DNA from: an uncultured Mycoplasmatota bacterium
GTDB lineage: Bacteria; Bacillota_I; Bacilli_A; RF39; UBA660
DNA: 54,078 nucleotides
NCBI GenBank assembly: GCA_900546055.1
Contig: URBG01000005.1
Span: forward strand, 1-54,078
Direction of reading: 5' to 3'
Shown here: one piece after another, positions 15,555 through 23,976 of the stretch
How the letters are laid out: each line of letters opens with the position of its first letter
How positions within the stretch are numbered: position 1 is the first letter of the stretch
Notes under the pieces: generated by a model
Databases searched by the model: none
The model's input: the letters and a program-made list of their open reading frames with translations, nothing else
What the model was told of the DNA's origin: nothing
Made by a program: the position numbers and the translations under genes

Positions 15555-16060
15555 TATAAAATCTCCTCCACTTTTTTACCACGTAATTTAGCTACTTGTT
15601 CAACAGTTTTTTGTTGTTTTAAAGCATCTAAAGTGGCATATGCCATATTAACTTTGGTATTTGAACCTAATGATTTAGATAAAATATCTTTTACACCGGC
15701 AAGTTCTAGGACAGCTCTAACTGGTCCACCGGCTTTAACTCCTGTACCTTTAGAAGCTGGCTTAAGCATAACTTTACTTGCCCCTCTTCTACCGATAGCT
15801 TCATGTGGGATAGTATGTTCATCTACTAATGCTACTTTAGTAATATTTTTAGTAGCAGCAGCAACGGCTTTTTTGATAGCATCTGGTACTTCAGCAGCTT
15901 TGCCTGAACCGATACCAACTTTACCTTTTCTGTCTCCTACAACTACAGTAGCAGCGAAACGTAATTGACGACCACCTTTTGTTACTTTTGTAACACGTCC
16001 AATATTAATAACTTCTTCGTCATATAATTTTGGGCGAGGTTCTCTTCTTCTAGTTTCCAC
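15554..16060 (-). CDS. rpsE: 30S ribosomal protein uS5
   Basis: Ribosomal protein S5 supports decoding fidelity and mRNA unwinding. The double-stranded RNA-binding part reads INIGRVTKVTKGGRQLRF, and the C-terminal half contains GRRGASKVMLKPASKGTG. The start is a GTG at 16060 with AAGGAGGG upstream. The 168 aa length is typical. Confidence 0.97.
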   Translation of the reverse strand: METRRREPRPKLYDEEVINIGRVTKVTKGGRQLRFAATVVVGDRKGKVGIGSGKAAEVPDAIKKAVAAATKNITKVALVDEHTIPHEAIGRRGASKVMLKPASKGTGVKAGGPVRAVLELAGVKDILSKSLGSNTKVNMAYATLDALKQQKTVEQVAKLRGKKVEEIL

Positions 16061-16073
16061 TTCTTTCCCTCCT

Positions 16074-16436
16074 TTAGAATTCTAATCCATTTTCGCGAGC
16101 AGCATCAGCTAATGCTTTAACACGTCCATGATATAAGTATCCGCCTCTATCGAATACTACTTTTGTAATTTTTGCTTCTTTTGCTCTAATAGCCACTAAT
16201 TCTCCGACTTTGGTAGCTGCTTCTACGTTTCCACCATTAACTAGATTCAATTCTTTATCAATTGAAGAAGCACTTACTAAAGTTTTACCCTCACTATCAT
16301 CAATGATCTGAGCGAAGATATTGCTATTAGATCTAAACACGTTTAATCTAGGGATTTCAGTAGTTCCAGCGATTTTTGCTCTAACTCTGTCGTGTCTAGC
16401 AAGACGTACTTTATTACGATTTTCTTTTTTTATCAT
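16074..16436 (-). CDS. rplR: 50S ribosomal protein uL18
   Basis: Ribosomal protein L18 binds 5S rRNA in the central protuberance. The 120 aa protein shows RLARHDRVRAKIAGTTEIPR, RSNSNIFAQIIDD and the C-terminal FDRGGYLYHGRVKALADAAR signature. It lies 13 bases upstream of rpsE. Confidence 0.97.
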   Translation of the reverse strand: MIKKENRNKVRLARHDRVRAKIAGTTEIPRLNVFRSNSNIFAQIIDDSEGKTLVSASSIDKELNLVNGGNVEAATKVGELVAIRAKEAKITKVVFDRGGYLYHGRVKALADAARENGLEF

Positions 16437-16461
16437 AATATCTTCTCCTTTACTTTTTTAA

Positions 16462-16992
16462 CTAAGCAGCTTTTTTACCAACTTTACGGATAATGTGTTC
16501 ATCTTTATAACGAATACCTTTTCCTTTGTATGGTTCTGGTTTTCTAATTTTTCTAACATTTGCAGCGAATTCACCAACTAATTGTTTGTCAATTCCTTTA
16601 ACTGTTAGTTCAGTGTTGCTTGGACTTTCTAAAGTGATACCTGCTGGGATTTCCATATTTACTGGATGAGAATATCCGGCAGTTACTACTAATTCATTTC
16701 CTTTAATAGCGAAACGATATCCAACACCTACTGATTCTAATTTCTTTTCAAAACCTTCTGTTACACCAACAATCATATTTTGAATGTTAGCGTTAGCTGT
16801 TCCGTGGAAGTTTTTATATTCATCGCTTTTTCGTTCAACGATAACTTCATTTCCTTCTACTTTAACTGTAATGTGTTTGTTTATTTCAGTAGAAAGTTCT
16901 CCCTTTGGACCTTTAACTGTAACGATGTTGCCATCAGTAGTTAATGTAACATTTTCAGGTAATGAAAGTACTCTGTTTCCAATTCGACTCAT
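16462..16992 (-). CDS. rplF: 50S ribosomal protein uL6
   Basis: Ribosomal protein L6 sits near the factor-binding site and the sarcin-ricin loop. The start is the ATG at 16992 (MSRIGNRVLSLPENV), with GAGGAAAG upstream; the longer reading from 17016 would overlap rpsH. Two similar folds are followed by PEPYKGKGIRYKDEHI, the family signature. The length is 176 aa. Confidence 0.97.
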   Translation of the reverse strand: MSRIGNRVLSLPENVTLTTDGNIVTVKGPKGELSTEINKHITVKVEGNEVIVERKSDEYKNFHGTANANIQNMIVGVTEGFEKKLESVGVGYRFAIKGNELVVTAGYSHPVNMEIPAGITLESPSNTELTVKGIDKQLVGEFAANVRKIRKPEPYKGKGIRYKDEHIIRKVGKKAA

Positions 16993-17009
16993 TTTACTTT
17001 CCTCACTTT

Positions 17010-17405
17010 CTACCAAACGTAAGCTAAAACTTCGCCACCTAATGATTTGGCTTTAGCATCCTTACCAGTCATAACACCTTGTGATGTAGAGACGATAGCG
17101 ATGCCTAGTCCGTTTAAAACTTGTGGCATGTCTGCAGCTTTTGCATATACACGTAATCCTGGTTTAGAAATTCTCTTTAACCCTGTAATTACACGTTCTT
17201 TTTTATCTCCATATTTTAGAGTTAATACTATTGTATTTTGAATATCCTTTTCTACAACTTTGTAGTTAGCGATATATCCTTCTTCTTTTAAAATCTTTGC
17301 GATTTCTTCTTTGATGTTTGAAGCGGGTACTTCAACTTCGATGTATCGCATTTGATTAGCATTACGAATTCTCGTAAGCATATCAGCGATTGGATCTGAT
17401 ACCAT
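17010..17405 (-). CDS. rpsH: 30S ribosomal protein uS8
   Basis: Ribosomal protein S8 binds the central domain of 16S rRNA and in other bacteria represses the spc operon. The N-terminal DPIADMLTRIRNAN and C-terminal STSQGVMTGKDAK signatures are present. At 131 aa it is normal. It lies between rpsN and rplF. Confidence 0.97.
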   Translation of the reverse strand: MVSDPIADMLTRIRNANQMRYIEVEVPASNIKEEIAKILKEEGYIANYKVVEKDIQNTIVLTLKYGDKKERVITGLKRISKPGLRVYAKAADMPQVLNGLGIAIVSTSQGVMTGKDAKAKSLGGEVLAYVW

Positions 17406-17434
17406 CTATATCCTCCCTTCATTTTGCCAAGTGA

Positions 17435-17620
17435 TTACCAACTTGATTTAGTAACTCCTGGTATTTGTCCTTTATAAGCTAAGTTTCTGAAGCAAATACG
17501 GCAAATTCCATATTTTTTAAGTACTGAATGTGGTCTTCCACAAATTTGGCAACGTGTATAAGCACGTACTTTGTACTTTGGCTTTCTGTTAGCTTTTACA
17601 ATCATACTTTTTCTAGCCAT
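17435..17620 (-). CDS. rpsN: 30S ribosomal protein uS14, type Z
   Basis: This 61 aa S14 is the short zinc-binding form typical of Gram-positives. Two CxxC pairs (CQIC at 24-27 and CRIC at 40-43) form the zinc ribbon. It lies 17 bases after rplE. No second S14 is seen in the window. Confidence 0.97.
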   Translation of the reverse strand: MARKSMIVKANRKPKYKVRAYTRCQICGRPHSVLKKYGICRICFRNLAYKGQIPGVTKSSW

Positions 17621-17637
17621 AATTTCCTCCTAATTTG

Positions 17638-18177
17638 TTATTTTTTAAATGGCATACCGAAACCTTTAAGTAAGTCTAATGCTTCTTCATTAGTTTTTGC
17701 AGTCGTTACAAATACGATATCCATTCCACGCACTTTAACAACATTATCATATTCTATTTCTGAGAAAATTAATTGTTCGTTAAGACCTAAAGTGTAGTTT
17801 CCTCTACCATCAAATGATTTTGGACTAATTCCTCTAAAGTCTCTAACACGTGGTAATGTAATACTAATTAGTTTGTCTAAAAAGTTGTACATGTTTTCAC
17901 CTCTTAAAGTTACTTTACAACCAATTGCTTGGCCTTCACGAACTTTAAATCCAGCGATAGCTTTTTTAGCTTTAGTAACAATAGGTTTTTGTCCAGTGAT
18001 GATTTTTAAATCTTCTACAGCAGCATCTAATAGCTTACTATTTGAAGTAGCATCACCAACACCCATATTTACAACTATTTTATCTAATTTAGGTAGTTCC
18101 ATTACGCTTTTATAATTATATTTTTCTCTTAAACTAGGTACGATTTCTTTACTATACTTTTCTTGTAGGCGGTTCAT
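17638..18177 (-). CDS. rplE: 50S ribosomal protein uL5
   Basis: Ribosomal protein L5 binds 5S rRNA and contacts the P-site tRNA. I start it at the ATG at 18177 (MNRLQEKYSKEIVPSL), preceded by AAGGAGGGT; the reading from 18213 would run into rplX. The segments DKIVVNMGVGDA and LPRVRDFRG are diagnostic. The length is 179 aa. Confidence 0.97.
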   Translation of the reverse strand: MNRLQEKYSKEIVPSLREKYNYKSVMELPKLDKIVVNMGVGDATSNSKLLDAAVEDLKIITGQKPIVTKAKKAIAGFKVREGQAIGCKVTLRGENMYNFLDKLISITLPRVRDFRGISPKSFDGRGNYTLGLNEQLIFSEIEYDNVVKVRGMDIVFVTTAKTNEEALDLLKGFGMPFKK

Positions 18178-18196
18178 ATATACCCTCCTTTCAGGT

Positions 18197-18505
18197 TTAG
18201 TCAAGCTTTTCATCGGATTTTCTTGACGTTCTTATTTTCTTACCATCTTTTGTAGTAGTGTGTCCGATTCTAGTTCCCTTTTTGGTTTTAGGATCAATTA
18301 TCATAACGTTAGATGCATGAATTGGTCTTTCGATTTCGATAATTTCACCATTTTGTCCACCGTTTGGTTTAACATGCTTATGGGCGATATTAACACCTTC
18401 AACGATGACTTTATCATCGGCTTTAAGGGTTTTTATAATTTTGCCTTCTTTGCCTTTGTCTTTACCAGCAATGACAACTACTTTATCTCCTTGTTTTAAT
18501 TTCAT
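18197..18505 (-). CDS. rplX: 50S ribosomal protein uL24
   Basis: Ribosomal protein L24 starts 50S assembly and lies by the exit tunnel. The KOW motif reads GDKVVVIAGKDKGKEGKI, followed by VEGVNIAHKHVKP. The 102 aa length is standard. It sits 17 bases after rplN. Confidence 0.97.
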   Translation of the reverse strand: MKLKQGDKVVVIAGKDKGKEGKIIKTLKADDKVIVEGVNIAHKHVKPNGGQNGEIIEIERPIHASNVMIIDPKTKKGTRIGHTTTKDGKKIRTSRKSDEKLD

Positions 18506-18522
18506 ATTATTCCTCCAAACGA

Positions 18523-18891
18523 TTATAGTACTTCTTTTGCAAGTGATACTATTTTCATAAAATCTTTCTCACGTAATTCACGTGCAACTGGTCCAAAGAC
18601 ACGAGTTCCAACTGGTGATTTATCGTCTTTGATGATGATGCATGCATTGTCATCAAACTTGATATAAGACCCGTCTTCTCTTCTTAAACCTTGTTTTGTT
18701 CTAACGATTACTGCTTTAACAACTTTTCCTTTGCCAACAGTACCGTTTGGTGTTGCCTGTTTAACAGTTCCAACAACTATATCTCCAATGTTACCGGTTT
18801 TAACTTTGCTGCCTCCTAATACTCCAATGACTAACAGTTTGCGAGCACCAGAATTGTCAGCTACTTTTAATACGGTTTCTGGTTGAATCAT
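18523..18891 (-). CDS. rplN: 50S ribosomal protein uL14
   Basis: Ribosomal protein L14 forms an inter-subunit bridge and is the docking site of the silencing factor RsfS. The MIQPETVLKVADNSGARKL start and the ARELREKDFMKIVSLAKEVL end are highly conserved. The length is 122 aa. Confidence 0.98.
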   Translation of the reverse strand: MIQPETVLKVADNSGARKLLVIGVLGGSKVKTGNIGDIVVGTVKQATPNGTVGKGKVVKAVIVRTKQGLRREDGSYIKFDDNACIIIKDDKSPVGTRVFGPVARELREKDFMKIVSLAKEVL

Positions 18892-18913
18892 ATTATTCCT
18901 CCTTTATTTTGAG

Positions 18914-19168
18914 TTATAAAATAACTGCTTTTTCAACTATTTCTACTAAACGGTGATGTTTAGTTTTTGATAGTGGTCTAGTCTCGACAATTTTTACTGT
19001 ATCGCCAAGTCCAGCAATATTATGCTCATCATGTACAGTATATTTCTTTGAATAAATTGCTCTTTTCTTATATTTTGTATTTGTTCTATAAGTAGAAACT
19101 ACAACTTGTATAGTTTTATTGTTTTTTATACTAGTAACCTTTCCAATTAATTCATGTTTTCTTTCCAT
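18914..19168 (-). CDS. rpsQ: 30S ribosomal protein uS17
   Basis: Ribosomal protein S17 is an OB-fold primary binder of the 16S 5' domain. Signatures are LIGKVTSIKNNKTIQVVV, YTVHDEHNIAGLGDTVKIVETRPLSK. At 84 aa it is typical. It lies between rpmC and rplN. Confidence 0.97.
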   Translation of the reverse strand: MERKHELIGKVTSIKNNKTIQVVVSTYRTNTKYKKRAIYSKKYTVHDEHNIAGLGDTVKIVETRPLSKTKHHRLVEIVEKAVIL

Positions 19169-19177
19169 AATAACCTC

Positions 19178-19372
19178 CTAGTCTTGCATTTCGCGTTCAC
19201 GTAAGATTGTTTTCATACGTGCGACAGCCTTTCTAAGTTCTTTGATTCTAGCTGGCTTTTCAAGACTACCAGTAGCTTGGCTGAAACGTAGATTAAATAA
19301 TTCTTCTTTGCATTCAGCGATTTTAGCTTTTAAATCTTCATCGCTTAATTCTCTTAGTTCATTACTTTTCAT
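19178..19372 (-). CDS. rpmC: 50S ribosomal protein uL29
   Basis: Ribosomal protein L29 lies at the tunnel exit and helps dock the signal recognition particle. The protein is a two-helix hairpin beginning MKSNELRELSDEDL with LFNLRFSQATGSLEKP. I use the ATG at 19372 (64 aa), overlapping rplP by 11 bases; a GTG at 19384 would add four residues not found in the family. Confidence 0.95.
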   Translation of the reverse strand: MKSNELRELSDEDLKAKIAECKEELFNLRFSQATGSLEKPARIKELRKAVARMKTILREREMQD

Positions 19373-19793
19373 TTGCCTCACCACTTTCTTTCTTTACAAA
19401 CTTACACTTAATTGGAAGTTTATGCATTGCTAAACGTAATGCTTCGCGTGCTACTTCCTCACTTACTCCGGCTACTTCGAACATAACTTTACCTTTTTTA
19501 ACTACAGCAACCCACTCTTCTGGAGCTCCTTTACCTTTACCTTGACGTGTTTCAAGAGGTTTCTTCGTTAATGATAAGTGTGGGAAAATATTAATCCATA
19601 CTTTTCCTCCACGTTTCATGTAACGAGTCATGGCTACACGAGCTGCTTCGATTTGTCGTTGAGTAATCCAAGCGCCTTCAAGAGCTTGCAAACCATATTC
19701 TCCAAAATGGACTGTTTTGTTTCCTCTAGTTTCGCCATCGTATCTTAAACGATGTGGACGACGATATTTAGTTCTCTTTGGAATGACTGCCAT
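19362..19793 (-). CDS. rplP: 50S ribosomal protein uL16
   Basis: Ribosomal protein L16 shapes the A-site tRNA corridor. The ATG at 19793 (MAVIPKRTKYRRPHRLRYDG) has a GGGAGG site and is the family start; the longer reading from 19898 overlaps rpsC. The segment MKRGGKVWINIFP is diagnostic. The length is 143 aa, overlapping the end of rpsC. Confidence 0.97.
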   Translation of the reverse strand: MAVIPKRTKYRRPHRLRYDGETRGNKTVHFGEYGLQALEGAWITQRQIEAARVAMTRYMKRGGKVWINIFPHLSLTKKPLETRQGKGKGAPEEWVAVVKKGKVMFEVAGVSEEVAREALRLAMHKLPIKCKFVKKESGEANEK

Positions 19794-20448
19794 CGCTATT
19801 ACCTCCCTTGTTTTTCTTTTCAGGAAGGATTTCTCCTTTATAAATCCATACTTTGACACCGATTTTACCGTAAACGGTATTTGCTTCTTTATGAGCATAA
19901 TCTACATCAGCTCTTAAAGTATGAAGTGGAACTGTTCCCTCAGTATAATGTTCGCTTCTAGCAATTTCTGCTCCATTTAAACGTCCTGATACTTGAGTTT
20001 TAATTCCTTTTGCTCCTGATTTCATTACATTTCTAATCGCTTTCTTTTGAGCTACTCTAAATGATACACGATTTTCAATTTGATGAGCAATATTTTCAGC
20101 AACTAGTGCCGCTACCATATTAGGGTTTTTAATTTCCTTAATTGAAATATGAATATCTTCATTAACAACTTTGGATAATTCTTTTTTTAATTTTTCAATT
20201 TCATCTCCACCGTGACCAATTACCACACCAGGTTTAGCTGTGTTGATAATAACTTCGGTCTTATCGGCGCTTCTTTCAATAAGAATATTTGAAACTGCTG
20301 CGTCTTTTAATTTTTTTTCTAGATATTTACGGATTTGGTAATCGTTATTTAGGTATTTAGCAAAATCTTTACCTTCGGCATACCATTTTGATTCCCAATC
20401 TTTATTGACTCCGATTCTAAGTCCGACTGGACTAACCTTTTGACCCAT
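19768..20448 (-). CDS. rpsC: 30S ribosomal protein uS3
   Basis: Ribosomal protein S3 lines the mRNA entry tunnel. It has an N-terminal MGQKVSPVGLRIG, a KH domain with GHGG in the VVIGHGGDEIEKLKKEL segment, and the C-terminal VSGRLNGAEIARSE block. The length is 226 aa with a basic tail. Its end overlaps rplP by 26 bases. Confidence 0.97.
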   Translation of the reverse strand: MGQKVSPVGLRIGVNKDWESKWYAEGKDFAKYLNNDYQIRKYLEKKLKDAAVSNILIERSADKTEVIINTAKPGVVIGHGGDEIEKLKKELSKVVNEDIHISIKEIKNPNMVAALVAENIAHQIENRVSFRVAQKKAIRNVMKSGAKGIKTQVSGRLNGAEIARSEHYTEGTVPLHTLRADVDYAHKEANTVYGKIGVKVWIYKGEILPEKKNKGGNSDGSHSKEN

Positions 20449-20465
20449 CAGTTTACCTCCTTCGT

Positions 20466-20801
20466 TTAATTTTTCTCACTTACAACTACTGTAATGTGGC
20501 TTGTTCTTTTTAAGATAGGGTCTGGACGACCTTTAGCGCCAGCTCTACCTCTTTTCATTGTTTTACCTTCATTTATATAAGCTTCTTTAACATAAAGATT
20601 TTCTTTGTCTAACTCTAGGTTGTTTTCAGCGTTAGCTACAGCTGATGTTAAAACTTTACGAATTAATCTTGAAGCTTCTTTATTAAGGTTTGCTAAAATC
20701 TTATCAGCTTCAGCTACGTCCTTACCACGTATTAAATCGATAACCAGACGAGCTTTTCTTGGAGCGATTCTAACGCCCTTAGCAATTGCTTTTGCTTCCA
20801 T
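20466..20801 (-). CDS. rplV: 50S ribosomal protein uL22
   Basis: Ribosomal protein L22 spans the 50S and its loop reaches the exit tunnel, a site of macrolide resistance changes. The signature is IAPRKARLVIDLIRGK, with the loop GKTMKRGRAGAKGRPDPIL and 111 aa. It lies between rpsS and rpsC. Confidence 0.97.
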   Translation of the reverse strand: MEAKAIAKGVRIAPRKARLVIDLIRGKDVAEADKILANLNKEASRLIRKVLTSAVANAENNLELDKENLYVKEAYINEGKTMKRGRAGAKGRPDPILKRTSHITVVVSEKN

Positions 20802-20819
20802 TTATATCATCCTTTCTGG

Positions 20820-21098
20820 TTATTTTTTACCTTTTTTCTTGTCGTCACCGTGACCACCAAATTTACGTGTTGGTGCGAATTCTCCTAATTTATGTCCAAC
20901 CATATCTTCTGTTACATAAACAGGAATAAATTCTTTACCATTATGAACAGCAAATGTGTGTCCAATAAATTCAGGATAAATTGTAGAACGGCGAGACCAT
21001 GTTTTAATTACTTCTTTTTTTCCAGATTCGTTTACATTAGCAACCTTTTTCATTAAATGTTCATCAATGAAAGGTCCCTTTTTTAAACTTCTAGCCAT
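20820..21098 (-). CDS. rpsS: 30S ribosomal protein uS19
   Basis: Ribosomal protein S19 is in the 30S head and contacts S13. The MARSLKKGPFIDEHLMKKV start and HNGKEFIPVYVTEDMVGHKLGEF are diagnostic. The length is 92 aa with a Lys-rich tail. Confidence 0.98.
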   Translation of the reverse strand: MARSLKKGPFIDEHLMKKVANVNESGKKEVIKTWSRRSTIYPEFIGHTFAVHNGKEFIPVYVTEDMVGHKLGEFAPTRKFGGHGDDKKKGKK

Positions 21099-21114
21099 TT
21101 ATAATCATCCTTTC

Positions 21115-21945
21115 TTATTTTTTACGACGACGTACAATTAGCTTACTTGAAGCTTTTTTCTTATCACGTGTCTTATATCCAAGTGCTGGTTTACCCCATG
21201 GAGTCATTGGTGCTTTACGTCCGATTGGAGCGCGTCCTTCACCACCACCATGTGGATGGTCGTTAGGGTTCATAACTGAACCACGAACTGTTGGTCTAAC
21301 ACCCATGTGTCTTTTTCTTCCAGCTTTACCAATATTTACTAACTCATAATCAGCATTACCAACTTCACCGATTGTAGCACGGCAAACGCTTAAGACTTTT
21401 CTAACCTCACCACTTGTTAAACGTAGTAAAGTATAATTGCCTTCATGTCCTAATATTTGAACACTAGCTCCGGCACTTCTTGCCATTTGGCCACCTTTGC
21501 CAGGTTTCATTTCGATATTGTGAACTAAAGTTCCTTCTGGAATGCTTGCTAATGGTAAGCAGTTACCAACTTTGATATCAGCTTGCTCTCCACTTTCAAT
21601 TTTCATTCCAACTTTTAAGCCTTTTGGAGCGATAATATATCTTTTTTCTCCATCGGCATAATTAATTAAAGCAATGTTAGCACTTCTATTTGGGTCGTAT
21701 TCGATTGAAGCTACAGTTCCAACGATACCATCTTTATTTCTTTTGAAATCGATGATACGATATTTTCTTTTAGCTCCGCCACCTTGGTGTCTTACAGTGA
21801 TTCGACCTTGGTTATTACGACCGGCTTTTTTCTTAATTGTAGTAACTAATGATTTTTCTGGAGTAGTTTTTGTGATTTCATCGTTTGTCAAAGTTGTCAT
21901 TCCACGTCTACCATTAGTTATTGGTTTATATGATTTGATCGCCAT
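21115..21945 (-). CDS. rplB: 50S ribosomal protein uL2
   Basis: Ribosomal protein L2 is needed for subunit joining and supports the peptidyl-transferase centre. The conserved C-terminal segment VMNPNDHPHGGGEG carries the functional His, followed by RAPIGRKAPMTPWGKPALG. At 276 aa it is normal. It lies between rplW and rpsS. Confidence 0.98.
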   Translation of the reverse strand: MAIKSYKPITNGRRGMTTLTNDEITKTTPEKSLVTTIKKKAGRNNQGRITVRHQGGGAKRKYRIIDFKRNKDGIVGTVASIEYDPNRSANIALINYADGEKRYIIAPKGLKVGMKIESGEQADIKVGNCLPLASIPEGTLVHNIEMKPGKGGQMARSAGASVQILGHEGNYTLLRLTSGEVRKVLSVCRATIGEVGNADYELVNIGKAGRKRHMGVRPTVRGSVMNPNDHPHGGGEGRAPIGRKAPMTPWGKPALGYKTRDKKKASSKLIVRRRKK

Positions 21946-21963
21946 ATGTATCCTCCCTTAAGT

Positions 21964-22239
21964 TTAATTAAGTTCGATTGAACTTCCTTCTTTTAATTTA
22001 ACAATTGCTTTTTTTACTCTATTTGTTTTACCAGCGTAACGACCTACTCTTTTTTTCTTAGGTTTTACGTTGATTGTATTAACACTTTCAACTTTAACAT
22101 CGAAAATAGCCTCTACTGCTTGTTTGATTTGGGTCTTGTTGGCTCTTATGTCAACGCTAAAGACGATTGTGTTGTTGTTTGCTAAATCAGAAGTTTTTTC
22201 TGTAATGATTGGAGCTTTTATAACGTCTCTATGTTCCAT
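21964..22239 (-). CDS. rplW: 50S ribosomal protein uL23
   Basis: Ribosomal protein L23 is the main docking protein at the tunnel exit for trigger factor and SRP. The 91 aa protein contains IKAPIITEKTSDL, ANKTQIKQAVEAIFDVKV and VNTINVKPKKKRVGRY. It shares one base with the rplD end. Confidence 0.97.
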   Translation of the reverse strand: MEHRDVIKAPIITEKTSDLANNNTIVFSVDIRANKTQIKQAVEAIFDVKVESVNTINVKPKKKRVGRYAGKTNRVKKAIVKLKEGSSIELN

Positions 22240-22862
22240 TATGCAAGCACCTCCTCTATTGCTTTAACCGCTTCTTCAGTAATTACTAAAGTGTCAGCTG
22301 CGATAATATCTAATGTACTAATTTCACTATTTTGTAATAATACAACATTTGGAATGTTACGAGTACTTAAGATTACATTATCTGTAAGTTCGCTAACTAC
22401 GATTAAAACTTTCTTTTCTGCTTTGATTGCCTCTAAAATTTTAAGCATATCTTTTGTTTTATTTGTTTCGATATTTAAATTATCTAATACAATAATTTCT
22501 TTGTCTTGAACTTTGTAAGATAAAGCTGATTTAAGAGCTAAAACTCTTTCTTTCTTGTTCATCTTTTTGTTATAAGTTCTTGGTTTTGGTCCGAAGACAA
22601 TTCCGCCTCCTGGCCATTGTGGAGATCTAGTACTACCTTGTCTAGCACGTCCAGTACCTTTTTGTCTCCAAGGCTTTTTTCCGCCTCCGCTTACTTCGCT
22701 ACGTGTTTTTGTACTATGAGTACCTTGTCTTTGAGAATTTCTAGCTAATGTAATAGCATCATATAATACAGCATCATTTGGAGTAATACCCCATACTGTT
22801 TCATTTAAAGTGATGTCCCCGACTTTGTCACCTTTAATATTTAATACAGAATTCTTTTTCAT
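22239..22862 (-). CDS. rplD: 50S ribosomal protein uL4
   Basis: Ribosomal protein L4 extends a loop to the exit tunnel. The loop region GGGKKPWRQKGTGRARQGS followed by SPQWPGGGIVFGPKPRTY is diagnostic. The length is 207 aa. In gamma-proteobacteria L4 represses the S10 operon; whether this L4 binds the structured rpsJ leader here is unknown. Confidence 0.97.
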   Translation of the reverse strand: MKKNSVLNIKGDKVGDITLNETVWGITPNDAVLYDAITLARNSQRQGTHSTKTRSEVSGGGKKPWRQKGTGRARQGSTRSPQWPGGGIVFGPKPRTYNKKMNKKERVLALKSALSYKVQDKEIIVLDNLNIETNKTKDMLKILEAIKAEKKVLIVVSELTDNVILSTRNIPNVVLLQNSEISTLDIIAADTLVITEEAVKAIEEVLA

Positions 22863-22873
22863 GTCTTATCCTC

Positions 22874-23656
22874 CTACTTTTCTTCCTCAGTAGTTTCAAC
22901 TTGAGCTTCTGCGTTTTCTAAAGGCGCTTCAGTTACTTCTTCAGTCGCTACAGTTTCTACTGTTTCAGCAGTATCCACTGGAGTTTCTTCAGTAACCCAA
23001 GAAATTAATTCAGGTCTTTCGTTAACTTTGTTAGGTTTTTTAACAGCACTTTTAATGATTACTAATCCTTTTTTAGGTCCAGGAATATTTCCCTTAACTA
23101 AAATTACATTATTCTCAATATCTACTGCAACGATTTCTAAGTTTTGAATAGTTACAGTGTTAACTCCCATATGACCTGGTAATTTTTTACCTTTGAATAC
23201 ACGCATTGGTCTCATTGTTCCCATACTACCTGGACGTCTGTGGTAGTGTGAACCATGCCCCATAGGGCCTCTGTGTTGTCCGTGTCTCTTAATAACACCT
23301 TGGAACCCTTTACCTTTTGAAGTTCCAGTTACATCAATGACTTCTCCTCTAGTAAAGATATCAGCTGTGATTTCTTGTCCTAAAGTATAGTCTTCAACAT
23401 TAACACCTCTAATTTCTTTAAAGAAGCGCTTAGGTGTAGTGTTTGCTTTAGCAGTATGACCTGCTGAAGCTTTTGTCGCTAACTTTTCTCTCTTTGTGTC
23501 AAATCCAAGTTGGATAGCATCATAACCATCATTAGCTTTTGTTTTAACTTGAGTAACAACATTTGGAGTTACTTCAACAACAGTTACTGGTGTTAATTTG
23601 CCATCTTGGTCAAACACTTGAGTCATACCAATTTTACGACCTAAGATTCCTTTCAT
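22874..23656 (-). CDS. rplC: 50S ribosomal protein uL3 with acidic C-terminal tail
   Basis: Ribosomal protein L3 starts 50S assembly and touches the peptidyl-transferase centre. The start MKGILGRKIGMTQVF and the loop GHGSHYHRRPGSMG are typical. I use the ATG at 23656, because GGAGG lies only one base before the earlier ATG. The protein runs to 260 aa, about 50 more than usual. The extra tail after VNERPELISWV is dominated by Glu, Thr, Val and Ala (for example ETVETVATEEVTEA) and is probably disordered. Its function is unknown. Confidence 0.96.
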   Translation of the reverse strand: MKGILGRKIGMTQVFDQDGKLTPVTVVEVTPNVVTQVKTKANDGYDAIQLGFDTKREKLATKASAGHTAKANTTPKRFFKEIRGVNVEDYTLGQEITADIFTRGEVIDVTGTSKGKGFQGVIKRHGQHRGPMGHGSHYHRRPGSMGTMRPMRVFKGKKLPGHMGVNTVTIQNLEIVAVDIENNVILVKGNIPGPKKGLVIIKSAVKKPNKVNERPELISWVTEETPVDTAETVETVATEEVTEAPLENAEAQVETTEEEK

Positions 23657-23667
23657 TTTCATTCCTC

Positions 23668-23976
23668 CTATAATTTAATTTGAATATCAACGCCGCTTGG
23701 AATATCTAGATGCGATAAAGCATCGATAGTCTCCTTGCTTGGGTTATTGATATCAATAAGTCTTTTGTGTGTTCTTTTTTCGAATTGTTCACGTGAATCT
23801 TTGTATTTATGAACAGCTCTTAAAATTGTTATTTTTTCAACTTCAGTTGGTAGTGGAATTGGTCCACTTACTTCACCGCCAGTTCTTTTTACAGTCTCAA
23901 CGATTTTAGCACAAGCTTTATCCAAACTTTTGTGTTCAAATGCTTTAAGTCTGATACGAACTTTAGTCTTAGACAT
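23668..23976 (-). CDS. rpsJ: 30S ribosomal protein uS10
   Basis: Ribosomal protein S10 sits in the 30S head and is also NusE, a partner of NusB in antitermination. The signature RIRLKAFEHKSLDKAC and the loop GPIPLPTEVEKITILRAVHKYKDSREQFE are clear. At 102 aa it is typical. It is the first gene of the superoperon, with AAAGGAGG at its start and a structured leader upstream. Confidence 0.97.
   Translation of the reverse strand: MSKTKVRIRLKAFEHKSLDKACAKIVETVKRTGGEVSGPIPLPTEVEKITILRAVHKYKDSREQFEKRTHKRLIDINNPSKETIDALSHLDIPSGVDIQIKL

Noticed and set aside
22231..22509. Plus-strand open frames inside the ribosomal operon (also at 15633-15968, 17528-17797, 21674-21961)
   Set aside because: They lie opposite well-conserved ribosomal genes, have no ribosome binding sites and no recognisable protein features.
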